The notes beneath the pieces were generated by a model. It did no database searches. It was not told where the DNA came from and was given only the letters and a program-made list of their open reading frames with translations. Shown here one piece after another: positions 17,678 to 26,288 of a stretch of DNA of 64,000 nucleotides (position 1 is the first letter of the stretch; each line of letters starts with the position of its first letter). Source of the stretch: Bacillus_BD oryzisoli (GTDB lineage Bacteria; Bacillota; Bacilli; Bacillales; Cytobacillaceae); the NCBI RefSeq assembly GCF_036670025.1, contig NZ_CP137640.1, positions 1,026,001 to 1,090,000 on the forward strand, written 5' to 3'. A program made the position numbers and the translations under genes.

Positions 17678-18259
17678 AGGGGCTATCTTATTGTAAGTAG
17701 TTCAGTTTTTGTGGAGAAACGGATAAAATATCATATTAATTAACAGGCTAAATCGCATAGTAATTTAGGTGCTTATAATCCTTGTTATATCAATGAATAT
17801 CGAACTTTAGTATATTAAAAATCATAGCAAATAACACACAAAATAACATAGTGACAAAACTATTGTCATCTTGTAAGTTGGAATGTTAAAAGTAATGTTT
17901 TTTACTATGTTGATTATTAACAGGACACACCTTCCGTTATTTGCAGTAAGAATTGTAATTTTACATTTTTATAGGACATACTTTCCGCTATTTATATAAA
18001 AGGTTGTTATTTTTTCGTTATTTTTAGCAAATAACGTACTCAGTGTCCAAAGGCTCTCCAAAATAGATTTATTTATGATAATAACGTACTCAATGTCCAC
18101 AAAAAAGTTGAATCATACAATTAAAATAAAACGCATGGATTTTACCTGTTATCCATGCGTTTCTGTTTGTTATTTCTATTGATTTTTCTGTTGTGATTTC
18201 AATGTTTTTTACATTTTCTCCACATTAACGGAACTACTTAGTCCTATTGGACAGCCCCT
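17678..18259. repeat. Non-coding ~580-bp element with terminal and nested inverted repeats
   Basis: The ends are imperfect inverted repeats of about 45 bases, AGGGGCT...TAAGTAGTTC...GTGGAGAAA on the left and its complement ending ...AGCCCCT on the right. Inside are four related 20-mers of the form GGACAY...CGTTATTT: two direct copies (about 17932 and 17974) and two inverted (ending near 18045 and 18099). A perfect 12-bp hairpin lies at 18129-18162. No reading frame with a plausible start was found. It looks like a MITE-like or other non-autonomous mobile element filling the whole gap between two genes. Confidence 0.6.
18129..18162. terminator. Perfect 12-bp hairpin, terminator-like
   Basis: AAACGCATGGAT and ATCCATGCGTTT pair around a 10-nt loop. 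The plus strand continues TTCTGTTTG; the minus strand has A/T-rich sequence too. Part of the 580-bp element. Confidence 0.5.
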
Positions 18260-18266
18260 ATTTAAG

Positions 18267-19187
18267 TTAAATAGAGTAGGGGTTAATTCCCATGAAAATC
18301 TCATGGTTATCGAGAAATGGAGCATGACAAATAATCTTTTCTTCTGTGAAAGGGTGAATAAATTCCAGTTTTACTGCATGTAATGCCTGGCGTGGATAAA
18401 TTGGCTTGCCGCCATATAATGGATCTCCTGCAAGAGGATGTCCAATATGGCTGAAATGGACACGGATCTGATGTGTTCGTCCGGTGTCAAGCTGACACTT
18501 AACAAGGGTGTGATTCTGCTTGTGATCAGTTTTCAAGACTTCATAATGTGTGACCGCCTTTTGTCCGTTAGGAGATACTCTTCTTCTCGTAGCATGGTGG
18601 CGGTCACGTCCAATCGGTTCGTTGATGGTCCCTTTTTGGGTCGTTATGATTCCCTGAACAAGGGCTAGATAGGTCCGTTTGACTTCCCGTTTTTCCAGCA
18701 TTTGATCAAGCATGGAGCCGATGAAGGGATGTTTTGCAAATAAAATAGCCCCTGTAGTATCACGGTCCAGCCTGTGAACATGTTTTACTTGTCTATACTC
18801 CCCATTTGCTAGAAGATGATAGGCAACGGCATTTGCCAATGTGTCTGTTTCTCCAGTAGTATTTGGATGAGTGTCCATTTTAGGCGGTTTGTTGACAACG
18901 ATTAAATGATCATCTTCATATATTGTGGATATTTCATGATAGGATGGCTGAATACCGAACTCATGGTCGGAAAAAAGACGGATGTCCAGTCGGTCGTTTT
19001 GGTTCAGTGGAGCTGTCCACTCTGCTGCTTGTCCATTTACTTTTACACCCTTTTCCATTCTTAATGAATGGGTTATTTTTTTCGGTGCATGCCAAATATT
19101 CCGAAATAAATCCTGTACAGGAATGTTAGACCATTTTTCCGGAATGACAATTTCCAGCCATTCACCTTTCCGACTTGTGCTGATCAT
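18267..19187 (-). CDS. RluA-family RNA pseudouridine synthase (YhcT-like)
   Basis: A 306-residue pseudouridine synthase with an N-terminal S4-like part (LRMEKGVKVNGQAAEW) and the RluA catalytic domain. The catalytic Asp is in HRLDRDTTGAILFAKH near residue 140; LDTGRTHQIRVHFSHIGHPLAGDPLYG gives the family's second motif. Target (rRNA or tRNA position) cannot be told from sequence. ATG 19187 is chosen because AAAGGAG ends six bases before it; the ATG at 19208 lies upstream of that site. It is next to a YhcU-like gene as in B. subtilis yhcT-yhcU. Confidence 0.88.
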   Translation of the reverse strand: MISTSRKGEWLEIVIPEKWSNIPVQDLFRNIWHAPKKITHSLRMEKGVKVNGQAAEWTAPLNQNDRLDIRLFSDHEFGIQPSYHEISTIYEDDHLIVVNKPPKMDTHPNTTGETDTLANAVAYHLLANGEYRQVKHVHRLDRDTTGAILFAKHPFIGSMLDQMLEKREVKRTYLALVQGIITTQKGTINEPIGRDRHHATRRRVSPNGQKAVTHYEVLKTDHKQNHTLVKCQLDTGRTHQIRVHFSHIGHPLAGDPLYGGKPIYPRQALHAVKLEFIHPFTEEKIICHAPFLDNHEIFMGINPYSI

Positions 19188-19315
19188 AAAATGCTCCTTT
19201 ATATCCATTTTCTCTTGATTGTGGTGTGAATTACCACCATAATATCACACGATAATATGTTATTCTATGTATAACCAACAATAGATTATTGAGTAATTAA
19301 AGGTGGGGGTATTTT

Positions 19316-19714
19316 GTGAAGGTGGTTTTTGCTTCGACTCCGGATCAGCAGGAAAAAATTACGGAGTTAATTAGGCAAGTATATTCGGACGTATTTCCAA
19401 ATTACTTTTCTGACAATGAAATTGCTAAATTTGAAAGGCATAACGTATTACATATTTCTTCAAGTCAATTTGAACAATTGGATACGTTAAAGGATGCATT
19501 TCAAGTTATTACAAGCTTACAAACATTAATTTCGATTCTTGAAAGCGACAGATTGGACGAACAATATATCGAAACATATTATAAAAATATATCTATTCTT
19601 GAACAGTATGGATTGTATTTTCCTTTTGAATTTCAACAGTTTGTCGATTTAAAAATATCCGGAAATAATGATCTAAGTATCTATTCTAGAGCTGCTAATG
19701 AATTGTTAGTTTAG
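19316..19714 (+). CDS. YhcU-like conserved protein (DUF5365 type)
   Basis: A 132-residue soluble protein without membrane segments or recognised catalytic motif. It is rich in acidic and aromatic residues (VYSDVFPNYFSDNEIAKFE, YGLYFPFEFQQF). Size, start (MKVVFAS) and position next to the YhcT-like synthase suggest the YhcU/DUF5365 family, known only from Bacillaceae. GTG start at 19316 behind AGGTGGGGG. Function unknown. Confidence 0.65.
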   Translation: MKVVFASTPDQQEKITELIRQVYSDVFPNYFSDNEIAKFERHNVLHISSSQFEQLDTLKDAFQVITSLQTLISILESDRLDEQYIETYYKNISILEQYGLYFPFEFQQFVDLKISGNNDLSIYSRAANELLV

Positions 19715-19720
19715 CCCCAA

Positions 19721-19757
19721 AAAATAAAAGGCTGCCAATGCAGACTTTTATTTTTTT
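19721..19757. terminator. Bidirectional terminator
   Basis: AAAATAAAAGGCTGC pairs with GCAGACTTTTATTTT around CAAT, with T-runs on both strands. It lies between two convergent genes and overlaps the last codons of the thioredoxin gene. Confidence 0.85.
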
Positions 19758-20221
19758 TGACTATTTTCAGTAAACCACTGTCTGTACTCATCTTCACTTG
19801 TTAAACCAGTAATTCTGGCAACTTCTTTTCCATCTTTATACTGAACGATTGTCGGTGTTTCCTGGATCCCATAATCGTCCCACCCTTGTTCGAACTCAAG
19901 TAGATTATATTGTAACAGATCTATCCCCATCTCTTCAGCTAATGGTGAAAGAATAGGGGTCGCTTGTTTACAATACTCACATGTTGATTGAAAATAATAA
20001 ACCGTTATATCTTCCTTGTCCTTCAATTTTTGATCAAGCTCATCCGGTAATATGATGTTTTGGTAATTTTCATCCTCTAATAATGCAGCTGTTTCTGGAT
20101 GAAGCGTGTCTTTTCCATATGGATTATCCTCCACTTTTTCGCTGTTCTGCATGTTCGTCAGGATCGCAACACCGCTAAATAACACAATAATGATGGCTAA
20201 AAATATAAGTACCTTTTTCAC
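19748..20221 (-). CDS. Membrane-anchored thioredoxin-like protein (thiol-disulfide oxidoreductase)
   Basis: A 157-residue protein with one N-terminal transmembrane segment (VLIFLAIIIVLFSGVAIL) and an external thioredoxin-fold domain. The active site is FQSTCEYCKQ (CxxC near residues 80-84) and the cis-Pro loop is QETPTIVQY. The GTG start at 20221 overlaps the stop of bdbC by four bases (GTGA), with GGAGGAGAGG upstream, so the two are translationally coupled. The pair very likely acts as oxidant and DsbB-like re-oxidase for exported proteins. A longer reading up to 20344 is out of phase with the operon and lacks a site. Confidence 0.85.
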   Translation of the reverse strand: MKKVLIFLAIIIVLFSGVAILTNMQNSEKVEDNPYGKDTLHPETAALLEDENYQNIILPDELDQKLKDKEDITVYYFQSTCEYCKQATPILSPLAEEMGIDLLQYNLLEFEQGWDDYGIQETPTIVQYKDGKEVARITGLTSEDEYRQWFTENSQKK

Positions 20222-20658
20222 TTTACCTCTCCTCCCGAATGTTTCCAGATGAGAATACTGCAAATGAAGATAATCGTAAAAGCAGTTAGTGCTAACAATG
20301 GAATGGAAATAAACCCAAACCAGTTGATGTATTGACTTGTACATGGAATTCTACCGCATGCCGGTGCGATATCGGCAAGAAAGCTTAGCTTTTGTAATGA
20401 ATAATGATAAATCGAAATACTTCCGCCAATGGCTGATAAAACCATCGAATACAGGGCAATCTTGTAATCCCTTTTTACATAAGCAATTCCTAACAGGATT
20501 GTAAAGGGATACATGACGATACGCTGGTACCAGCATAGTTTACAAGGCTCGAACTGACGAATTTCTGAAAAGTATAAGCTGCCGAACATTGCTATGACGG
20601 AGGCTGCCCAAGCGATAAACAGGAGTGATTCTCGTTTATCTTTTTGATTTTTTTTCAT
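20218..20658 (-). CDS. bdbC: Disulfide bond formation protein BdbC (DsbB family)
   Basis: A 146-residue integral membrane protein with four helices, the DsbB-type quinone-linked enzyme that re-oxidises an extracytoplasmic thiol oxidase. Two cysteine pairs are present: CKLC at residues 39-42 (FEPCKLCWYQR) and the C-x5-C pair in ACGRIPCTSQY near residue 100. Closely matches the layout of B. subtilis BdbC. First gene of the two-gene operon; AAGGAGG lies before the ATG. Confidence 0.9.
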   Translation of the reverse strand: MKKNQKDKRESLLFIAWAASVIAMFGSLYFSEIRQFEPCKLCWYQRIVMYPFTILLGIAYVKRDYKIALYSMVLSAIGGSISIYHYSLQKLSFLADIAPACGRIPCTSQYINWFGFISIPLLALTAFTIIFICSILIWKHSGGEVK

Positions 20659-20890
20659 CTTTGCCTCCTTAATACCATAATAGTGGCTTGTACTAATTAT
20701 TCCACCTATTTTGAATTATATATGGGAATAGGAAAATGTGTAAATAAAAAGCCGAAAATTGTTTGTTTTTTTTTCAATGAATGTATGGGGACACTTCTTT
20801 ATTAATTTTTCTATTTCCTGTATATTTTAAAGAGTACCTCATATTAAACATAATGTGATAAAGATGGATTAATTCAGGAGGGTTACATAA

Positions 20891-22633
20891 ATGAGTTGGA
20901 AGCAAAAAGCTGAAAGATGGATTCAATACGAGGGATTAGATAAAGTTGTAAAAGAACAGTTGGAGAAGATTAAACATGACGATAAAAGCCTTGAAGAGGC
21001 ATTTTATAAAGATTTAGAATTTGGAACAGGCGGAATGAGAGGAGAGATTGGCGCCGGCACGAATCGCATGAACCTCTATACGGTTCGTAAGGCTTCTGCA
21101 GGTCTAGCGGCATATATTGGGGCAAATGGGATGGAAGCCAAAAAAAGAGGGGTTGTTATTGCTTATGATTCAAGGCACTTTTCGCCTGAATTTGCCATGG
21201 AGGCTGCTAAAACATTAGCATCAAAGGACATTCATACCTATGTATTTGATGCGTTACGGCCAACACCAGAGCTATCATTTGCTGTCCGCCACCTCCATGC
21301 TTTTTCTGGTATTGTCATTACTGCAAGCCATAATCCGCCTGAATATAATGGATATAAGGTTTACGGGTCTGATGGCGGGCAGCTGCCACCAGAAGGTGCG
21401 GATGTGATCATTGAGAAAATTAATGAGATTGAAAATGAATTGTTAATTGATGTAGAGGACCAAAAGGTATTAATGGATAAGGGGCTAATCACGATGGTTG
21501 GTCAAGAAATCGATCAAGCATACATTGAAAAGCTAATGACCATTTCCGAAAACCCTAACATTTCAGATGAAGTTGATGTGAAGGTGGTATTTACCCCGCT
21601 CCATGGTACAGGAAATATCCCTGTTCGAAACGGCTTAAAGGCATTAAAATATCAACATGTCACGGTCGTGAAGGAACAGGAATTACCTGACCCGGAATTT
21701 TCAACTGTTAAAAGCCCAAATCCTGAGGAGCATGCAGCCTTTACATTAGCGATTGAGGAAGGAAACCGGATTGGTGCAGATCTTTTGATAGCCACAGATC
21801 CGGATGCAGACCGTTTAGGGATTGCTGTAAAAAATGAGAAGGATGAATATGTTGTTCTGACTGGAAATCAAACAGGTGCAATCCTTTTACACTATATCCT
21901 GTCTGAAAAGAAGAAAAAGAGTACGTTGCCAAAAAACGGTGTCATGGTCAAAACGATTGTCACAAGTGAACTAGGAAGAAAAATTGCTGAATCCTTTAAT
22001 GTAACTACTCTTGATGTACTGACCGGCTTTAAGTTTATCGGTGAAAAGATAAAAGAATATGAAACATCTGGTGAGTATAAATTTTTGTTTGGCTACGAGG
22101 AAAGCTACGGCTATTTAATTGGTGATTTTGTCCGTGATAAAGATGCCGTTCAAGCAGCACTCTTGGCGACGGAAGTCAGTGCTTTTTATAAAAAGCAAGG
22201 AATGAGTTTGTATGATGCACTTATGGCTATTTTTAATCAATACGGCTTTTTCCAGGAAGGTCTTCGTTCTTTAACATTAAAAGGGAAGGATGGGGCTGAA
22301 TTAATTCAAAAAACACTTGCTTCATTTCGTTCCAATCCGCTTCGAGTGTTAGACGGTTTAAAAGTATCTGCGGTGGAGGATTATTTAACGGGAACGCGAA
22401 TCGAGGCAGATGGTAGCGAAAAGGTTATTGCCCTTCCAAAATCAAATGTCATTAAATATTATTTTGAAGATGGGACTTGGATCTGCTTAAGACCGTCAGG
22501 AACAGAGCCAAAAGTGAAATTCTACTTTAGTGTCCATGATTCAAGTTTAGACGCAAGTAAACAAAAGCTCGCGAATATCGAAAAACAATTTATGAAGCTG
22601 GTTGACCAAAAAATAGCTGACCTGTCAAAATAA
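20891..22633 (+). CDS. pgcA: Phospho-sugar mutase (alpha-phosphoglucomutase) PgcA
   Basis: A 580-residue member of the alpha-D-phosphohexomutase superfamily, interconverting glucose-6-phosphate and glucose-1-phosphate for UDP-glucose, glycolipid and wall polymer synthesis. The phosphoserine loop TASHNPPEYNGYK is near residue 145, the metal loop ATDPDADRLG near 302, the sugar loop GYEESYGYL near 400, and the phosphate-binding RPSGTEPKVKFY near 535. AGGAGGG precedes ATG by nine bases. Equivalent to yhxB of B. subtilis, which also lies upstream of yhdB/spoVR. Confidence 0.94.
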   Translation: MSWKQKAERWIQYEGLDKVVKEQLEKIKHDDKSLEEAFYKDLEFGTGGMRGEIGAGTNRMNLYTVRKASAGLAAYIGANGMEAKKRGVVIAYDSRHFSPEFAMEAAKTLASKDIHTYVFDALRPTPELSFAVRHLHAFSGIVITASHNPPEYNGYKVYGSDGGQLPPEGADVIIEKINEIENELLIDVEDQKVLMDKGLITMVGQEIDQAYIEKLMTISENPNISDEVDVKVVFTPLHGTGNIPVRNGLKALKYQHVTVVKEQELPDPEFSTVKSPNPEEHAAFTLAIEEGNRIGADLLIATDPDADRLGIAVKNEKDEYVVLTGNQTGAILLHYILSEKKKKSTLPKNGVMVKTIVTSELGRKIAESFNVTTLDVLTGFKFIGEKIKEYETSGEYKFLFGYEESYGYLIGDFVRDKDAVQAALLATEVSAFYKKQGMSLYDALMAIFNQYGFFQEGLRSLTLKGKDGAELIQKTLASFRSNPLRVLDGLKVSAVEDYLTGTRIEADGSEKVIALPKSNVIKYYFEDGTWICLRPSGTEPKVKFYFSVHDSSLDASKQKLANIEKQFMKLVDQKIADLSK

Positions 22634-22677
22634 CAAAAGAAACACGGATTCATTGAGAATCCGTGTTTCTTTTGTTA
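22634..22677 (+). terminator. Terminator after pgcA
   Basis: AAAGAAACACGGATTC pairs with GAATCCGTGTTTCTTT around ATTGA. Confidence 0.9.
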
Positions 22678-22689
22678 TAAGTGAGGAGC

Positions 22690-22944
22690 TCATTTTAGCA
22701 TGTATAGTGTTCCATCTGTTATATCACGATCATGTATTTCAAGTGCATGATCAATATATCTAAGTAAAGAATATAAATGTTTTTCGATAATGGAATAATC
22801 TTTTTCAAAATTATAGGCATGGAGAAAATGCTCAATTTTCTTTGCCAAAAAGTTGTCGGATGTTCTTACCATAAGGATTAGCAAGTTATCCCATTCCGAG
22901 CGGTGTGTATAATATAATGCTCGGTCATAATCCATAGTCATCAT
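22690..22944 (-). CDS. YhdB-like small conserved protein
   Basis: An 84-residue soluble protein (MDYDRALYYTHRSEWDNLLI...), apparently all-helical, with no known motif. Its location between pgcA and spoVR and its size fit YhdB of B. subtilis, a protein of unknown role. GGAGGAGGAGAGG lies before the ATG at 22944; a third in-frame ATG at 22935 is also possible. Divergent from spoVR. Confidence 0.65.
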   Translation of the reverse strand: MMTMDYDRALYYTHRSEWDNLLILMVRTSDNFLAKKIEHFLHAYNFEKDYSIIEKHLYSLLRYIDHALEIHDRDITDGTLYMLK

Positions 22945-23131
22945 ATCCTCTCCTCCTCCTTTTTTTTAAGGAGTTGATATTAGTGTATGAAGGAAGGAGA
23001 AAATATTACAGTGTAAATGTTGGACTTCACCGAAAATAAGGCTGTAAAACATAATTGCTTGGTACAAATACTCATCTTTCAGCTTTTTACCTCATACATT
23101 GTGATATGGAAGTATGAAGGGAGAGAGTGGG

Positions 23132-24541
23132 ATGAACGAAGCAGAAAGGAAAGAGCTTGAATATGCAATCGGTGAAATTACAGAGATTGCATCGGGATTT
23201 GGGCTTGATTTCTATCCGATGCGCTATGAAATATGTCCAGCAGATATCATTTATACTTTCGGAGCTTACGGTATGCCGACACGCTTTTCGCACTGGAGCT
23301 TTGGAAAGCAATTTCATAAAATGAAGCTCCATTATGATCTCGGTTTATCCAAAATTTATGAGCTGGTGATTAATTCAGATCCTTGTTATGCCTTTTTGCT
23401 TGATTCAAATTCACTTATTCAAAATAAGCTGATTGTTGCCCATGTATTAGCGCACTGTGATTTCTTTAAAAATAATGTCCGTTTCCAAAATACAAAAAGG
23501 GAAATGGTCGAAAGTATGGCGGCAACGGCTGACCGGATCAGGCAATACGAAATACTCCATGGTAAACAAGAGGTAGAGTTGTTTTTAGATGCAGTACTTG
23601 CTATTGAAGAACATATTGACCCATCATTAATGAGGCCGAAGCTTGCATGGGATATAGAGGATATTGAATCTGAGGAAGAAGTAAAAAGGCCTACCCAGTA
23701 TGATGATTTATGGTCGCTTGATGAGGTTAAGCCTGTAAAAGAGGATACGAAAAAACAAAGGAAGTTCCCGCCAAGACCTGAAAAAGATTTATTATTGTTT
23801 ATTGAATCCTACAGTCGTGAGCTGACAGACTGGCAGCGGGATATATTAACGATGATGCGCGAGGAAATGCTTTATTTCTGGCCGCAGCTTGAAACGAAAA
23901 TTATGAATGAGGGCTGGGCTTCTTATTGGCATCAACGAATATTAAGGGAAATGGATTTAACAAGTGGAGAGGCGCTTGAGTTCGCAAAATTAAATGCCGG
24001 GGTAGTTCAGCCTTCACGTACTGGCATAAATCCATATTATTTAGGGTTAAAGATTTATGAAGATATTGAAGAACGTTACAATAATCCTACAGAAGAAATG
24101 AAGAAAAGAGGGGTTGTACCGGGTTCAGGCAGGGAGAAAATTTTTGAAGTCCGTGAAATTGAATCTGATATTTCCTTTCTCCGTAATTATTTAACAAAAG
24201 ATTTAGTTATGCGTGAAGATATGTACCTTTTCCAAAAACAGGGGAAGGAGTATAAAATCGTCGGGAAAGAATGGGAACAGGTTCGTGATCAACTTGTCAA
24301 TATGCGGGTCAATGGAGGCTTTCCATACATTACTGTCAATGACGGGGATTATATGAAGAGTGGTGAACTTTATTTAAAACATTGGTACGAGGGGATTGAA
24401 CTGGATTTACGGTACTTAGAAAAGGTTCTGCCTTATATTCATCAATTATGGGGAAGGGCCGTCCATCTTGAAACCGTAAGCGAGGAAAGGCATTTATTAT
24501 TCACTTATGATGGTAAAAATATTCAACGAAAGTTTATTTAA
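23132..24541 (+). CDS. spoVR: Stage V sporulation protein R
   Basis: A 469-residue SpoVR-family protein, one residue longer than B. subtilis SpoVR, needed for proper spore cortex formation. The family-typical opening AIGEITEIASGFGLDFYPMRYEICPADIIYTFGAYGMPTRFSHWSFGKQFHK is almost unchanged (residues 10-65), as are the HVLAHCDFFKNN and NEGWASYWHQRI segments, which look like metal-binding His clusters. The ATG 23132 is chosen by family alignment and a GGGAG site; the ATG at 23114 is in frame but atypical. SpoVR co-occurs with PrkA and YhbH across bacteria, and all three are in this window. Confidence 0.93.
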   Translation: MNEAERKELEYAIGEITEIASGFGLDFYPMRYEICPADIIYTFGAYGMPTRFSHWSFGKQFHKMKLHYDLGLSKIYELVINSDPCYAFLLDSNSLIQNKLIVAHVLAHCDFFKNNVRFQNTKREMVESMAATADRIRQYEILHGKQEVELFLDAVLAIEEHIDPSLMRPKLAWDIEDIESEEEVKRPTQYDDLWSLDEVKPVKEDTKKQRKFPPRPEKDLLLFIESYSRELTDWQRDILTMMREEMLYFWPQLETKIMNEGWASYWHQRILREMDLTSGEALEFAKLNAGVVQPSRTGINPYYLGLKIYEDIEERYNNPTEEMKKRGVVPGSGREKIFEVREIESDISFLRNYLTKDLVMREDMYLFQKQGKEYKIVGKEWEQVRDQLVNMRVNGGFPYITVNDGDYMKSGELYLKHWYEGIELDLRYLEKVLPYIHQLWGRAVHLETVSEERHLLFTYDGKNIQRKFI

Positions 24542-24572
24542 CACTATCGTATGAATGATCATCTCTTTTACA

Positions 24573-24618
24573 TGAAACAAGAGGCTGACCTCTTACTCAG
24601 GGTCAGCCTCTTGTTTCG
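24573..24618. terminator. Bidirectional terminator between spoVR and CNNM gene
   Basis: AAACAAGAGGCTGACC pairs with GGTCAGCCTCTTGTTT across TCTTACTCAG; A-run and T-run flank it. Confidence 0.9.
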
Positions 24619-25927
24619 TTTTTTCTAGTTCTGGTATTTTTTTTACTTCGATAAATTGAATATGATGTCCGTCAATTTCTTTCACGGTAAATGTATATCC
24701 CTCCGCTGAAATTTGATCTCCTAATTGGACGTCAAATTGCTGAGAAAGAAACCATCCTCCTAATGTATCGATATCCTCCTCCAAGAGGTCCGTTCCCAGC
24801 AGGTCATTTACATCCTCCATTAACACTTTACCGCTGAAGATATAATGATGTTCAGCCAATTTCTGAATATCAGCTACTTCATCCGTATCAAATTCGTCGC
24901 GGATTTCGCCGACAATTTCTTCGATAATATCCTCTACTGTGACAAGGCCTGCAGTTCCACCGTACTCATCATGTAAAATAGCCATATGTGAGCGTTCTTT
25001 TTGCATTTTAAGCAACAGGTCATGAATAGGGATGGTTTCAATGACACGAATGACCGGTTTGATAAAAGGGATAATCGGGCTGGTTGTTTCGGCAAAGGAA
25101 TGATTAATGGAAGCCGTTAACAGCTCTTTAATATTGACAATTCCTTCAATATTATCTTTATCGCCTTTTATGACGGGATAACGTGTATACTTTTCCTCTT
25201 TTATCATGGCGATCACTTCCTCTTTTGTTGCTTCAAGAGGAATACCTACTATTTCAGTTCTGGGGACCATTATTTCCTTGGCAATGCGATTATCAAATTC
25301 AAAAATATTGTTTACATAGGTAAGTTCAGATTTATTAATTTCCCCGCTTTTATAGCTCTCTGATAAAATAATCCGAAGCTCTTCTTCTGTGTGGGCCAGT
25401 TCATTTTCAGAAACTGGTTTAAGACCGAAAAGACCAGTAAGCAATCTTGCAGAACCATTCAAAAGCCAGATGATTGGGAACATAATCTTATAAAACCAAA
25501 TGATTGGTTTGGAAAAGGATAATGTAATTTCTTCCGCTTTTTGAATCGCAACTGTTTTCGGTGCTAATTCACCCACGACAACATGTATAAATGTAATGAA
25601 GCTGAAGGCAATGATAAATGACAAAATATGTGCCAAGGATTCATTCAAATCCATTTGGATAAAGAGCGGGTGCAGAATTTTCTCAACAGTTGGCTCACCC
25701 AGCCACCCTAAACCAAGCGCAGTAATGGTAATACCGAGTTGGCAGGCAGATAGGTAATCATCCAAATGGGTAATGACATGCTTTGCAGCCTTTGCACCTG
25801 CTTTATTTTCCTCAATTAATTGATTAATTCTTGAGCTTCTTACTTTGACGATGGCAAATTCAGTTGCAACAAAGAATGCAGTTAAAGCGATTAAAACGGC
25901 GACTAAAATTAAGTTAATCGTGATCAA
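24593..25927 (-). CDS. CNNM/CorC-type membrane protein with CBS pair (YhdT-like)
   Basis: A 444-residue 'hemolysin family' protein. It has an N-terminal DUF21/CNNM membrane domain with about four helices (residues 1-190, containing GITITALGLGWLGEPTVE and VHVVVGELAPKTVAI), a tandem CBS domain (around 200-330, IMVPRTEIVGIP, HMAILHDEYGGTAGLVTVEDIIEEIVGEI), and a C-terminal transporter-associated domain. CNNM proteins export Mg2+ or modulate divalent cations; B. subtilis MpfA (YhdP) is the studied example. I start it at TTG 25927, which aligns with the paralogue at 37146. The leader has a strong AGGAGGTG about 30 bases upstream with a hairpin in between. Confidence 0.85.
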   Translation of the reverse strand: MITINLILVAVLIALTAFFVATEFAIVKVRSSRINQLIEENKAGAKAAKHVITHLDDYLSACQLGITITALGLGWLGEPTVEKILHPLFIQMDLNESLAHILSFIIAFSFITFIHVVVGELAPKTVAIQKAEEITLSFSKPIIWFYKIMFPIIWLLNGSARLLTGLFGLKPVSENELAHTEEELRIILSESYKSGEINKSELTYVNNIFEFDNRIAKEIMVPRTEIVGIPLEATKEEVIAMIKEEKYTRYPVIKGDKDNIEGIVNIKELLTASINHSFAETTSPIIPFIKPVIRVIETIPIHDLLLKMQKERSHMAILHDEYGGTAGLVTVEDIIEEIVGEIRDEFDTDEVADIQKLAEHHYIFSGKVLMEDVNDLLGTDLLEEDIDTLGGWFLSQQFDVQLGDQISAEGYTFTVKEIDGHHIQFIEVKKIPELEKTKQEADPE

Positions 25928-25963
25928 TAGCAAGCCTTACAATGGTAAGGCATACACCTCCTA
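25928..25963 (-). promoter_or_regulatory. Structured translation leader: strong SD, hairpin, TTG start
   Basis: On the minus strand AGGAGGTG is followed by hairpin GCCTTAC-CATT-GTAAGGC and then TTG codons. The weak SD AAGG nearest the start lies in the 3' arm of the hairpin. A nine-codon leader frame (ATG CCT TAC ... TGA) overlaps the TTGATC start. The paralogue at 37146 has the same layout. Confidence 0.5.
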
Positions 25964-26288
25964 AAAAATAAGAAATTGATCTAAAGCCATTATTCATGTA
26001 ATTTTCATTATTATGATGAAGAATATTATGTCTTTAATAAATTGTTTCAAGTAGAATATATAGTAAGAAACTATACTTTCCGTATAACTTCCATCTGTTC
26101 ATTATATCATAATGACATAATACCATATTGGTTATTCCATGAGTATCAGCTTGAAAAGGAATGTCTTTGTTTCTTGAATTTAGCTATACGGACGTATAAA
26201 AATGAGCTAATATTAAAATAACAAGATTGCTTTTACTTATTGTTTACGGGTAAGTAGTATAATAGGCATCATATGAAGGGGATCGAAT

